Part shown: positions 1-8,773 of the stretch, piece after piece
Numbering within the stretch: position 1 is the stretch's first letter
Layout: every line of letters starts with the position of its first letter
DNA from: DATFVA01 sp963832355
Lineage (GTDB): Bacteria > Bacteroidota > Ignavibacteria > Ignavibacteriales > Ignavibacteriaceae
NCBI GenBank assembly: GCA_963832355.1
Contig: CAWHTX010000016.1
Span: forward strand, 186,001 to 250,000
DNA length: 64,000 nt
Direction of reading: 5' to 3'
Translations under genes and position numbers: made by a program
The notes under the pieces: model-generated
Seen by the model: only the letters and a program-made list of their open reading frames with translations
Databases searched by the model: none
Told to the model about the DNA's origin: nothing

Positions 1-771
1 TATTGAGAGGGGCGTTCTGAGTTCGTGTGAAGCATCTGAAGTAAACTGTCTTTCTCTCAGTATACCTTCTTCAAGCCTGTTCAGAAGTCCGTTAATGGTT
101 GAAGTTAACGCATGTATCTCATCATTATGCGGAGGCAGGGAAATTCGTTCCGATATATTTTCTTTTGAGATCTTATTCGCTGTATTTATAACATTATGTA
201 TGGGAGCAATGCTCTTTCCGGCAATCAATCTTGTTACCAGGAAAAGAATGATAAGTATTGCAGGAAATGAAATTACCATCGCTTCACTAAGGTTACTTAA
301 AACAAGAGCTGACTCTTCAAGAGGAACTGCTATTGACAGGTAGGCTGACAGATTTCCTTCAGGATCAAAATATGGATACTGGACCTGCCTTATGGGAGAT
401 CCCGAAAGCTCAGAGTTGAAATAAATCTTTTTATTTACAGATTTTCTGAATATGAGTGAATCACTAAGGAGGTTTCCTGTCTTTTTTATAATATGACCTT
501 GTTTGTCTGAAACCTGCACGAATGTCGGGTTAACTTCAATCTGTCCGTGTTCTCTCTCATTCCATTCGAAAGGATTAGCAAAAATGATCTGCCCGCCCGA
601 ACTGACAATACTGTTCCTGACCTCGTTCAATTCAAGATCAAGGTCAGAATCCAGGTGAGAGAAAACGGTATTATATACAATTATATAAATGGCGGAGAAA
701 AGTCCAGCAATAAGCAGTGCTGTTGCAACGAGATACCAGGTAGCTATCCTGTTTCTGAAATTCAGCTTCAT
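1..771 (-). CDS. Sensor histidine kinase, N-terminal part (cut by window edge)
   Basis: Membrane sensor kinase partnered with the adjacent OmpR-type regulator. The visible 257 residues show a first membrane helix at about 10-33, an extracytoplasmic sensor loop of about 130 residues, a second helix at about 165-185, a HAMP-like linker, and the start of the HisKA domain with the H-box SDASHELRTPLSI, phospho-acceptor His249. The ATPase domain lies beyond position 1. The ATG overlaps the regulator's TGA stop as ATGA, so the two are translationally coupled. Architecture resembles CusS/QseC-type kinases; the stimulus cannot be told from sequence. Confidence 0.9.
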   Translation of the reverse strand, partial: MKLNFRNRIATWYLVATALLIAGLFSAIYIIVYNTVFSHLDSDLDLELNEVRNSIVSSGGQIIFANPFEWNEREHGQIEVNPTFVQVSDKQGHIIKKTGNLLSDSLIFRKSVNKKIYFNSELSGSPIRQVQYPYFDPEGNLSAYLSIAVPLEESALVLSNLSEAMVISFPAILIILFLVTRLIAGKSIAPIHNVINTANKISKENISERISLPPHNDEIHALTSTINGLLNRLEEGILRERQFTSDASHELRTPLSI

Positions 772-1439
772 TTTACTTCCCGTGCTATGTAGCCAACTCC
801 CCTTACTGTTTGTATCAGGTCATTCGAGCTTCCAAGCTTCAGTTTCTTTCTCAGGAAATTTATATACACATCTATCACGGATGTATCAGCTTCAAAATGT
901 ATATCCCATACGTGTTCAATGATATTGGTACGCGTACAGACTCTTCCTTTATTTCTCAAAAGAAATTCAAGCAGAGAGAATTCCTTTTGAGTCAAAAGAA
1001 CTTCTTCTTCATTTTTGAAAACCTGGTGAGTATCGGGATCCAGAGTAATATCGGAAAGCGTAAGTAACCCGCTTTCAGAATTTTTTGGCCGCAGCTGAAC
1101 TTTTATACGGGCAAGCAGTTCCTCAAACTGAAAAGGTTTCCTGATATAATCGTTTGCGCCTGTTTCAAGTCCGAATACGGCATCCTGCACAGTATCTTTT
1201 GCCGTTAGAAAAATGATTGGAATGGCTGGTTTTTCCTTCCGTACCTGCTTCACGATTTCAATTCCGCTGAGTGCGGGCAGCATCCAGTCGACAAGCAGGA
1301 GATCATAATCATTTACAAGTGCCATCTGAAGTCCTTCACGCCCTTCGTTGGCAACATCAACGGCATAATATTCTTCTACCAGTCCATCCCTGATAAAATT
1401 AGCTATTCCTTTTTCATCTTCTATAACAAGAATTCGCAT
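768..1439 (-). CDS. OmpR/PhoB-family response regulator
   Basis: DNA-binding response regulator of 223 residues, normal length for the family. The receiver domain (1-115) has the acidic pair in VIEDE, phospho-acceptor Asp51 (LLLVDWMLP), the Thr of IIFLTAKD near 79 and Lys101 in IRKPF. The C-terminal winged helix (about 130-223) ends in the typical TVRGVGYIA wing. The gene ends inside the ATG of the downstream kinase gene and starts 11 bases after the DUF2231 gene, so the three probably form one operon. Target genes are unknown; the regulator type is often used for metal or envelope stress. Confidence 0.95.
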   Translation of the reverse strand: MRILVIEDEKGIANFIRDGLVEEYYAVDVANEGREGLQMALVNDYDLLLVDWMLPALSGIEIVKQVRKEKPAIPIIFLTAKDTVQDAVFGLETGANDYIRKPFQFEELLARIKVQLRPKNSESGLLTLSDITLDPDTHQVFKNEEEVLLTQKEFSLLEFLLRNKGRVCTRTNIIEHVWDIHFEADTSVIDVYINFLRKKLKLGSSNDLIQTVRGVGYIAREVK

Positions 1440-1450
1440 TTCGGTTACTT

Positions 1451-1948
1451 TTAATCCTCATCATCTGTATTTATGTTAAAGTTCTGAGCGTCCGGGTTAC
1501 CGAAGCCGAGATTAAACTGAACACCTGCGGCGTGTTTATAAACCAGCTCCCCGCCATAGTAACCTGTACGTGCGATCGACAGGACACCGATCAAAAATAA
1601 AGCAAAAGCGACCCATTTTAAACTCCCTGAATATCTTTTGATCGCTACAAATGCAATTCTTACGAGTGCTGCTATTGATACAAGCAATACCGACAATTCT
1701 GCGGCATCCTCATGTGCCTCAAGCGCCTGCTTCAGGGGACCGGCTTCTGTTACTCCGTCGCCTGCCAGGTTCCCGGAAAAATATGAAGCAATAACTCCCA
1801 GTGTTCCCAGGATCAGGAGGTAGAAACCGGCTTTAGAGAAAAATTCCTTTTTTGAAAATAATCCTGCTGCATCAGCAAGCAGCCCCACGATCAATAAAGC
1901 AATGGGGAAATGTACTATCATCGGGTGAAGATGTTGTGCGTCAATCAT
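1451..1948 (-). CDS. DUF2231 membrane protein
   Basis: Small integral membrane protein (165 residues) with the DUF2231 signature HLHPMIVHFPIALLIVG at its N-terminus and four hydrophobic segments. The histidines in the first helix suggest metal or heme contact, but the family has no settled function. The start is placed at 1948 because an AAAGGAGAACGAA ribosome site sits just upstream; an in-frame ATG at 1984 would put that site inside the gene. First gene of the operon with the regulator and kinase. The tail (NFNINTDDED) is acidic. Confidence 0.8.
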   Translation of the reverse strand: MIDAQHLHPMIVHFPIALLIVGLLADAAGLFSKKEFFSKAGFYLLILGTLGVIASYFSGNLAGDGVTEAGPLKQALEAHEDAAELSVLLVSIAALVRIAFVAIKRYSGSLKWVAFALFLIGVLSIARTGYYGGELVYKHAAGVQFNLGFGNPDAQNFNINTDDED

Positions 1949-2299
1949 TTCGTTCTCCTTTTTTGTCCCAAATCTAAACCGCAATCCTTAAATATCTCTA
2001 AGTGAATTCTTAAAATTGGCTTAAAATCAGACTGCTCCCTTAACTTTTCCTTTTTCCCTGATCCCCTGCCCGGTATTAACCATTCAGCAATTCAACCATT
2101 CCTTCCCCTCCTTACTCCTGTACTTCCTGACTCCTCTCCATCTTCCTTTTTCCCTGTCCATTACCATTCATCCTTCCATAAAACCGGTGGTAATAAAGAA
2201 AACCTGCTTTAGGAACAATAAGGCTAATTTTAGGGTGCCTGGCTGTACTATTTAACTAACAGGCTAAAATTTCCTTTTACTGACATTACGATTATATTT
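1949..2299. other. Intergenic region, pyrimidine-rich on + strand
   Basis: About 350 bases between divergent genes, so it must hold promoters for both. From about 2035 to 2175 the + strand is strongly C/T-rich. The 14-mer TTCCTTTTTCCCTG occurs twice, at 2047-2060 and 2143-2156, 96 bases apart. No open frame of note and no RNA gene was recognised. Confidence 0.5.
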
Positions 2300-3457
2300 A
2301 TGACTGATTTTACGCACGATATTGAACTTAAAACCGGAACTGTTCCATTAAATTTTACCAGAAAAAAACAGGGCGGAGAGACTATTTCAAAAACCAGCAG
2401 AAATAGAGCCTACTGGATCTCACAGGCTTCGGGATGGACATTCTACGCAGCGGTTAACCTTATTGCTATGTTCTCTTTCGAATCATTCACCTGGCAGAAG
2501 GGCCTGCTTTTTCTTTTTATCTGTATTTTAGGACTGCTTTCCACCCATTTACTCAGGGCAACAATTAAGAAAAAAGACTGGCTTGATCTACCGCTGAAGA
2601 AGATCGTCCCAAGAGTACTTATCTCCAGTCTGGTTATTGGTGTTCTCCTTTCGATAGTTTTTTTCGCGCTAAATCTTACCGGCGTATTTTATAATATGTC
2701 GGAATTCAAACCGGCAACTCCCCTGATCTGGACGTTCAACCTCAGCAGCGTGATACTGCTCTGGCAGCTCATCTATTTTTCTGTTCACTTTTTCCAGAAT
2801 TACAAGAAGGTTGAGATTGAGGCACTTATATGGGAAGCAGCCGTAAAGGATTTTGAACTTAAAACGTTAAAGAGCCAGCTTAATCCCCATTTTATGTTCA
2901 ACGCCCTGAACAGCATCAGAGCTTTGATCGAAGAAGACCCTGCCTCGGCAAAAATTGCCGTTACAAAACTTTCGAATATTCTTCGTTATTCATTAAGAAT
3001 AGAAAAAAGTGAAACCGTTACACTTGAAGATGAGATGCAGACCGTTGTAGATTACCTCGATCTCGAAAAAATAAGATTTGAGGAAAGATTAAATTACGAC
3101 ATCAAAACTGAACCGAAAGCGGCAAAGACCGAGATACCGCCTATGATGGTACAAACTCTTGTAGAGAACGGTATAAAGCATGGAATTTCAAAGCAGACTA
3201 ACGGCGGAAAGATTTTAGTTAATTCTTTCGTTGAAGATTCAAAGCTGCATATCCTGATATCGAATACCGGTCATCTCAGTGAGGAAGACCTTAAGAGTGC
3301 CACGGGTTTCGGGATTCAGAATACGAAGCATCGTCTGAATCTTCTCTACGGAGAATTCGGCTCATTTAATATTCAGAATACATCACAGACTGAAGTTCTT
3401 GCAGAAGTTATTATCCCAACAGGAGGAAAAATAAATGAAAGCTTTAATAGTAGATGA
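2300..3457 (+). CDS. LytS-type sensor histidine kinase
   Basis: Membrane histidine kinase of the His_kinase (PF06580) class, 385 residues. Four predicted membrane helices fill roughly residues 40-170. The dimerisation/phospho-acceptor motif SQLNPHFMFNALNSI places His197, and the N-box VQTLVENGIKHGI lies near 290, followed by a HATPase_c tail with GFGIQNTKHRL. The gene overlaps the next gene, a LytTR regulator, by 23 bases, so the two are a coupled two-component system. There is no separate sensor domain beyond the membrane region, as is common in Bacteroidota members of this family. Confidence 0.93.
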   Translation: MTDFTHDIELKTGTVPLNFTRKKQGGETISKTSRNRAYWISQASGWTFYAAVNLIAMFSFESFTWQKGLLFLFICILGLLSTHLLRATIKKKDWLDLPLKKIVPRVLISSLVIGVLLSIVFFALNLTGVFYNMSEFKPATPLIWTFNLSSVILLWQLIYFSVHFFQNYKKVEIEALIWEAAVKDFELKTLKSQLNPHFMFNALNSIRALIEEDPASAKIAVTKLSNILRYSLRIEKSETVTLEDEMQTVVDYLDLEKIRFEERLNYDIKTEPKAAKTEIPPMMVQTLVENGIKHGISKQTNGGKILVNSFVEDSKLHILISNTGHLSEEDLKSATGFGIQNTKHRLNLLYGEFGSFNIQNTSQTEVLAEVIIPTGGKINESFNSR

Positions 3458-4154
3458 TGAACGTCTCGCACGTACCGAACTGCGCAGACTATTAAATCCT
3501 TTTAAAGATATCACAGTAGTGGGCGAAGCAGTAAATGCTGAAGATGCCCTGAACAAAATAACGGAACTCAATCCTGAGCTTATTTTCCTCGACATCCAGA
3601 TGCCGGGAAAGAACGGGTTTGAAATGCTGGAAGAACTCGACAGCGTACCTACCGTGGTTTTTACTACCGCCTACGACGAATATGCGCTTAAGGCTTTTGA
3701 ATACAACGCGATGGATTACCTCCTGAAACCGATTGAACCCCAGCGGCTTGAAGATACAGTTAAAAGACTGCTTGAAAAGAATAAGAAGGACAAAATTGAA
3801 GCTGACGACACACCTGTGCTTACCGAAGATGACCAGGTATTTGTAAAGGACGGCGACAGGTGCTGGTTTGTGAAACTTTCAACCGTACGTTTATTTGAAT
3901 CCGAAGGCAACTACGTAAGATTATACTTCGAAGATAACAAACCCTTAATCCTCAGAACACTTAACTACCTCGATGAAAGGCTCGACAGCAAAGCCTTCTT
4001 CCGCGCCAACAGGAAACATATCGTTAATCTTAAATGGATCGAAAGCATAGAACCCTGGCTTAACGGCGGCCTCCTGGTCAAACTGAAAGGCGGCAATAAA
4101 ATTGAAGTCTCAAGGCGCCAGGCAATCAAATTCAAGGATATGCTCAGCCTGTAA
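3435..4154 (+). CDS. LytTR-family response regulator
   Basis: Response regulator of 239 residues paired with the overlapping kinase. The receiver has VDDE at 6-9, phospho-acceptor Asp53 (FLDIQMPG), a TTAYDEYALKAF segment and Lys98 in YLLKPI. The C-terminal LytTR DNA-binding domain (about 135-239) has FESEGNYVRLYF and FFRANRKHIVNL, the standard core. The start at 3435 lies inside the kinase gene and follows AGGAGG, a strong ribosome site. Regulon unknown; such pairs commonly sense cell-envelope state or peptides. Confidence 0.95.
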   Translation: MKALIVDDERLARTELRRLLNPFKDITVVGEAVNAEDALNKITELNPELIFLDIQMPGKNGFEMLEELDSVPTVVFTTAYDEYALKAFEYNAMDYLLKPIEPQRLEDTVKRLLEKNKKDKIEADDTPVLTEDDQVFVKDGDRCWFVKLSTVRLFESEGNYVRLYFEDNKPLILRTLNYLDERLDSKAFFRANRKHIVNLKWIESIEPWLNGGLLVKLKGGNKIEVSRRQAIKFKDMLSL

Positions 4155-4171
4155 TTTTTATTTTAACAGTC

Positions 4172-4205
4172 ATTGCGATCCCGAATTCTATTCGGGAGAA
4201 GCAAT
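4172..4205. repeat. Short palindromic element, ATTGCGA...GAAGCAAT type
   Basis: An imperfect palindrome just after the LytTR gene. Inner arms TCCCGAAT (4179-4186) and ATTCGGGA (4190-4197) flank a 3-base loop. Outer arms ATTGC and GCAAT extend the stem, with GTC before and CCCCC after. The layout matches the widespread intergenic palindromes of the form CATTGCGA...GAAGCAATC. It has no T-run, so it is not a standard terminator, and no second copy was seen in this window. Confidence 0.55.
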
Positions 4206-4310
4206 CCCCCGCCTTGTCTTTCATTGTGAATAAAGCGAACCAAAGGTTCAGGTAATACTATATCTAATAATGAATTTCATAATGATCAAGATAAAAGGAA
4301 TAACATCCAG

Positions 4311-5273
4311 TTAAATAATAGTCCGAGTTATACCAATGCCCTTCTGAAAATCAAAGCCAAAATCTGCATCCAGTGCCTGGATAGCAGTATAGTTAAATTT
4401 CAATTCGTTTTCACTTTTTTCATACAGCAGGGCAGAATAATCAAGAGAGCAATGATGAATAAAAAATACTGAATCCTGTTCAGCATTAAAAGGGACAAGC
4501 AGTCCGCGCTCGTCACAGCGAATATCATATAGTGAATCATCCTCGATTCTCATATACCAGTAATTTTGACCAGTGCCATAATCCAAGGTCCATAATAGCT
4601 TATAATAAATCAAACCTTCAACCTCTTCCTTTCCCACAACTTCCATCACGTATTCATATGCGGAATGATCAGGATTTGGGTTATAATACCATTTATTACC
4701 TATCATCAACGGCATAAAAGAGTCGCTTCTGTAATTCATTTCAAATAAAATAGTGAGATTTTTATTGATATTAATCAGAGTATCAATTGAACGATACTGA
4801 GGGTGGGAAATGCTAATTTCTGACTGTCCGGATCTCAGACTATCAAAAATGAAATATCCCAGGGAATCAGTTATACAGGACAATGTATCCAGATTGACAG
4901 CGGCTGATGTAACCGGAAATCCTTTGTGTGTTATAATCCCCGCAACTTTATAGAGACTATACTGTAAATCAAATGAAAGATTGATGTCCCCATCTATATT
5001 TATCACCGAATCGACCGTATTATATTCAGGATGAGAAATTTTCATTCTTGACTGTCCCGATTTCACACTATTAAATAAGAAGTATCCGGCTGAATCGCTA
5101 AGGCAGACTGATGTATCAAGCGTAATGCTAACCGACTCAAGGGGTACTCCATTGTGCATAACCACTCCTTCAACTTTATAAAACTGCTCGTCAGGAGGAT
5201 TGTCTATTTTGTCTTTACAGGAATAAAGTGTGATAATAAGAATTAAGGACAGGACTCTTAGAAATAAATTCAT
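4311..5273 (-). CDS. Lipoprotein with two tandem carboxypeptidase-regulatory-like repeats
   Basis: Predicted lipoprotein of 320 residues with lipobox LYSC (Cys19). Residues about 31-107 and 108-184 are two copies of one 77-residue unit: each begins YKV-G, carries DS-GYF-F, SGQS and ISHP-Y, and ends in a hydrophobic strand. The unit resembles the CarboxypepD_reg beta-sandwich seen in Bacteroidota surface proteins. The C-terminal 130 residues, beginning PLMIGNKWYYNPN, are a separate domain often seen in Ignavibacteria hypothetical proteins. No enzymatic motif is visible. Stands alone, convergent with the LytTR gene. Confidence 0.75.
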   Translation of the reverse strand: MNLFLRVLSLILIITLYSCKDKIDNPPDEQFYKVEGVVMHNGVPLESVSITLDTSVCLSDSAGYFLFNSVKSGQSRMKISHPEYNTVDSVINIDGDINLSFDLQYSLYKVAGIITHKGFPVTSAAVNLDTLSCITDSLGYFIFDSLRSGQSEISISHPQYRSIDTLININKNLTILFEMNYRSDSFMPLMIGNKWYYNPNPDHSAYEYVMEVVGKEEVEGLIYYKLLWTLDYGTGQNYWYMRIEDDSLYDIRCDERGLLVPFNAEQDSVFFIHHCSLDYSALLYEKSENELKFNYTAIQALDADFGFDFQKGIGITRTII

Positions 5274-5543
5274 GACCGATTCCCCATTAAGTGATTAAAT
5301 TAAAAAGTCTTTAGTTCCGAAGATATCTTGTGTCATTTTATTTAATCATCTCCCCGGATAACCCATGATATGGTAAAAAAATTTAAGTTAAATTTTTGAT
5401 ATATACAAGAAGATCAGCGGGATATCAAATATGATCGAAATATTATCAATAGAGACATATCTCAGCACACCAAAATTTCACGGCTATATTGTTATTTTTG
5501 ACATATCAAATTTTAATCCGAGAATAAAGAGAAGGAAAGTGAT

Positions 5544-7376
5544 TTGAAATTAAATGTCCCGATTATTCCGTTAGAAGATTTCTTTAAGAACCCTGAAAAG
5601 ACAGCGTTTCAGCTTTCGCCTGATGGTGAGCATCTTGCACTTATGATGCCATGGAAGAACAGGCTTAATGTATTTATCCAGAAAACCGGACAGGATGAAA
5701 TAAAAAGACTGACTTCGGCAGAGGAGAGAGATATTGCCGGCTACTTCTGGGCAAATAATAAGCGAATAGCCTATGTGCAGGATAAAGGCGGGGACGAGAA
5801 TTTCAGACTTTATGCGGTGGATATTGACGGCAGCAACCAGAAAGACCTTACTCCTTTTGAAAAAGTAAAGGTGGAGCTTATAGATGAGCTGAAGGATAAC
5901 GATGATGAGATGCTGATCGCAATGAATAAACGGGATGCGAGAATATTCGATGTCTACCGGATAAACGTTAACTCAGGCGAAATGGAGATGATTGCGGAGA
6001 ATCCTGGGAATATCACCGGCTGGGTAACGGATCACGACGGAAAACTCAGGATTGCAACTACCACAGATGGAGTTAATACAAGCATACTCTACAGGAAAAA
6101 AGAAACTGACGAATTCAGTCTTGTAACAACCAACAACTTTAAGGAAACACTTGCGCCTGCGATGTTCACTTATGATAATGAACTTGTGTATATGATATCA
6201 AACATCGGCAGGGATAAGCTTGCGATCGTTAAGTATGACATCGAGCACAACAAAGAACTTGAGGTTATTTACGAACACCCCGAAGTTGATGTCTCTAATC
6301 TTTTAAGTTCGGATAAGAGAAAAGTAATAACGGGAGTTGCCTTTGTAACCGATAAACGCCACTATCACTTTTTTGATGATGAGAGAAAGCAGCTCCAGAA
6401 GGACCTGGAGCAGAGACTTCCCGGATACGAGGTGGTTGTATCTCATTCTAACAGGGATGAGGATAAGATGCTTGTAAGAACCTACAGCGATAAGTCACGT
6501 GGTGCTTACTATTATTATGATCTGAACAGTAAGGAATTTAAGAAGCTGGCCGATGTTAGTCCCTGGCTTAATGAAAATGACATGGCAGATATGAAGCCTA
6601 TAGAATTTGAATCGCGCGACGGACTAAAGATCCATGGATACCTCACTCTACCCAAGGGCGTGAAGCAGCAGTCGCTTCCTGTGGTAGTAAATCCTCACGG
6701 AGGTCCCTGGCACCGCGATACCTGGGGCTTCAATCCTGAAGTTCAGTTCCTTGCCAACCGCGGCTATGCAGTTCTCCAAATAAATTTCGGCGGCTCAACG
6801 GGCTACGGAAGGGAATTCTGGGAGATCAGCTTTAAGCAGTGGGGAAAAACCATGCAGGATGATATAACCGACGGAGCTATGTGGCTGATCAAACAGGGAA
6901 TCGCCGACGAAAAGAGGATTGCCATTTACGGCGGCTCTTACGGGGGATATGCAGTGCTGGCAGGACTAACTTTTACGCCCGATCTTTATGCCTGCGGTGT
7001 AGATTACGTGGGTGTCTCCAATCTCTTTACCTTTATGAAATCCATCCCCCCTTACTGGGAACCCTATCTGAAGATGCTGTATGAGATGGTCGGCAATCCT
7101 GAAGAGGATAAGGAGCTTATGGAATCATCTTCACCTGTCTACCACGTGGATAAGATAAAAGCGCCGCTGCTTATTGCACAGGGAGCTAATGATCCGCGGG
7201 TTGCCAAATCAGAGTCTGACCAAATTGTAGATGCCCTGAAGAAAAAGAACATTGACGTTCCCTATATCGTAAAGGATAATGAGGGACACGGATTCCATAA
7301 CGAGGAGAACAGGTTTGAGTTCTATAAGGCAATGGAGGAATTCCTGGCAAATCACCTTGGCGGCAGAACAGCCTGA
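5544..7376 (+). CDS. S9 family prolyl oligopeptidase-like peptidase
   Basis: Serine peptidase of 610 residues, of the acylaminoacyl-peptidase/DPP type. The N-terminal half (about 1-340) is a beta-propeller; the C-terminal alpha/beta-hydrolase holds the nucleophile Ser465 in YGGSYGGYA, Asp550 in GANDPRV and His582 in EGHGFH. No signal peptide is visible, so it is probably cytoplasmic and trims short peptides. The start is TTG at 5544 behind GAAGGAAAG; the nearby GTG frame hits a stop at once. Monocistronic and convergent with the membrane glycosyltransferase gene. Confidence 0.93.
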   Translation: MKLNVPIIPLEDFFKNPEKTAFQLSPDGEHLALMMPWKNRLNVFIQKTGQDEIKRLTSAEERDIAGYFWANNKRIAYVQDKGGDENFRLYAVDIDGSNQKDLTPFEKVKVELIDELKDNDDEMLIAMNKRDARIFDVYRINVNSGEMEMIAENPGNITGWVTDHDGKLRIATTTDGVNTSILYRKKETDEFSLVTTNNFKETLAPAMFTYDNELVYMISNIGRDKLAIVKYDIEHNKELEVIYEHPEVDVSNLLSSDKRKVITGVAFVTDKRHYHFFDDERKQLQKDLEQRLPGYEVVVSHSNRDEDKMLVRTYSDKSRGAYYYYDLNSKEFKKLADVSPWLNENDMADMKPIEFESRDGLKIHGYLTLPKGVKQQSLPVVVNPHGGPWHRDTWGFNPEVQFLANRGYAVLQINFGGSTGYGREFWEISFKQWGKTMQDDITDGAMWLIKQGIADEKRIAIYGGSYGGYAVLAGLTFTPDLYACGVDYVGVSNLFTFMKSIPPYWEPYLKMLYEMVGNPEEDKELMESSSPVYHVDKIKAPLLIAQGANDPRVAKSESDQIVDALKKKNIDVPYIVKDNEGHGFHNEENRFEFYKAMEEFLANHLGGRTA

Positions 7377-7389
7377 GCGAATAGCGCTC

Positions 7390-8757
7390 TTACCTTAGAA
7401 GATCTTTAAATGTTTTGCCGGTTCTCTGGCGGTAAATATCATATGCAAACAGAACAAAGAAGATTGCATACTCGGTGAAAATCACCGGGAAGTATTCATG
7501 CCATACCTTGCCGAGGGGTGTGAAGTTAGAAAGGTTCACCGTAAACAAAAGACTTAGTACAGAATAAAATCCTGCAAAGGGATTTACGGCAGCTATCCAT
7601 CCAAGATACCATGGATATACTACCGGAGATAGTATTACCACCGCCAGGAGAACCCCGAAGATTCCTTTAATAAAATCCTTATAGTAGCTTGCAATGTAAC
7701 CTATGGAAATGAAAAGCAGGATCCCGCAGATCAGTCGTGCCGTTTCCCTGTCGGGTATAAACGCTGTCAGCAGGTAATACACCGAAGCATTGAATTCCCA
7801 CTTATTAGCATAGATGCTTAACATTTTCGTTATTGACTGGCTTCCATTGAAGAAGGGAAAATAGAATAAAACGGAGATGAAGATAAAAATCATAACAAAA
7901 TACAAAAACCGGGGAGCTCTTAACCTTTTAACCAGCAGCGGGATCAGGAACACCGGGTACAGCTTAGTGAGGAAGGCGAATGTAAAAGCGAATACCGAAG
8001 GGATCATTTTCTCTTTTTCTATAAAATAGAGAAACAGAACAAGGAACATAATTCCCGCTGCGTCTATATGGGCATTCACAAAATATTCCATTACAGGTAG
8101 AGGGAGCCAGGCGTATAGCATTACCAGGTTAGGGTTCTTCCCTTTAAGGATTAAAAGCTTCAGCAGGAATATCATTGTTAATATTTCACAAAGCAGGTAA
8201 ATCAGTTTTAGTCCTGTTAAGCTGTCGCCGGTAAGACTATATGACGCGAGGAATATAATCTGTGCGGCAGGTGGATAGATGGTAGGCAGGTTCTTAAAGG
8301 TGACCTTCGAATAAAGATCATCCCTCAGGCCTGCAAACTGTTCAGCATCGGGAGAATACTCGTAAGGGTTATAGCCGTTATAAATAACCTTCCCTTCCCA
8401 GATATACCTGTAAACATCAGGAGACGTCGTCGGCGCTGTCGGGATAAGAGTAGCTCTGAAAAGTATCCCGAACAGAATTATTAATGCCGGGAAATTATAA
8501 TCTGTCTGTCGCTGTCCGGTTCCCCGTATAATCCTTTGAAGCGGCGGCCAGATTACCCCCGCACCGGGATCAGTATGCTTAATAATGTAATATCCGAAGA
8601 AGAAAATGATAAAGGTCTCGAAGTAAATAAACATATAAAGACCGATATCACCGTTTCCGTTATTAAGAACGAAGAATATGTAAAGAGCTTCGAGAAAAAT
8701 GCCGGCGGTTAGAAGAAGTAAAAGTGATTTGCGGCTATTTAGTTTTAAAGATTTCAA
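7390..8757 (-). CDS. GT-C type membrane glycosyltransferase (GT87/mannosyltransferase-like)
   Basis: Polytopic membrane protein of 455 residues with about ten hydrophobic segments. The first extracytoplasmic loop contains DVYRYIWEGKVIYNGYNPY and PTIYPPAAQ, the hallmark of polyprenyl-phosphate-sugar dependent GT-C enzymes (GT87/DUF2029 group). It probably moves a hexose from a lipid-linked donor to an envelope glycan. The start is TTG at 8757; no in-frame ATG precedes the conserved region. It begins 16 bases after the end of the barrel-protein gene, so the two are likely co-transcribed. Acceptor unknown. Confidence 0.8.
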   Translation of the reverse strand: MKSLKLNSRKSLLLLLTAGIFLEALYIFFVLNNGNGDIGLYMFIYFETFIIFFFGYYIIKHTDPGAGVIWPPLQRIIRGTGQRQTDYNFPALIILFGILFRATLIPTAPTTSPDVYRYIWEGKVIYNGYNPYEYSPDAEQFAGLRDDLYSKVTFKNLPTIYPPAAQIIFLASYSLTGDSLTGLKLIYLLCEILTMIFLLKLLILKGKNPNLVMLYAWLPLPVMEYFVNAHIDAAGIMFLVLFLYFIEKEKMIPSVFAFTFAFLTKLYPVFLIPLLVKRLRAPRFLYFVMIFIFISVLFYFPFFNGSQSITKMLSIYANKWEFNASVYYLLTAFIPDRETARLICGILLFISIGYIASYYKDFIKGIFGVLLAVVILSPVVYPWYLGWIAAVNPFAGFYSVLSLLFTVNLSNFTPLGKVWHEYFPVIFTEYAIFFVLFAYDIYRQRTGKTFKDLLR

Positions 8758-8773
8758 TTTACCGGCAGGACAC

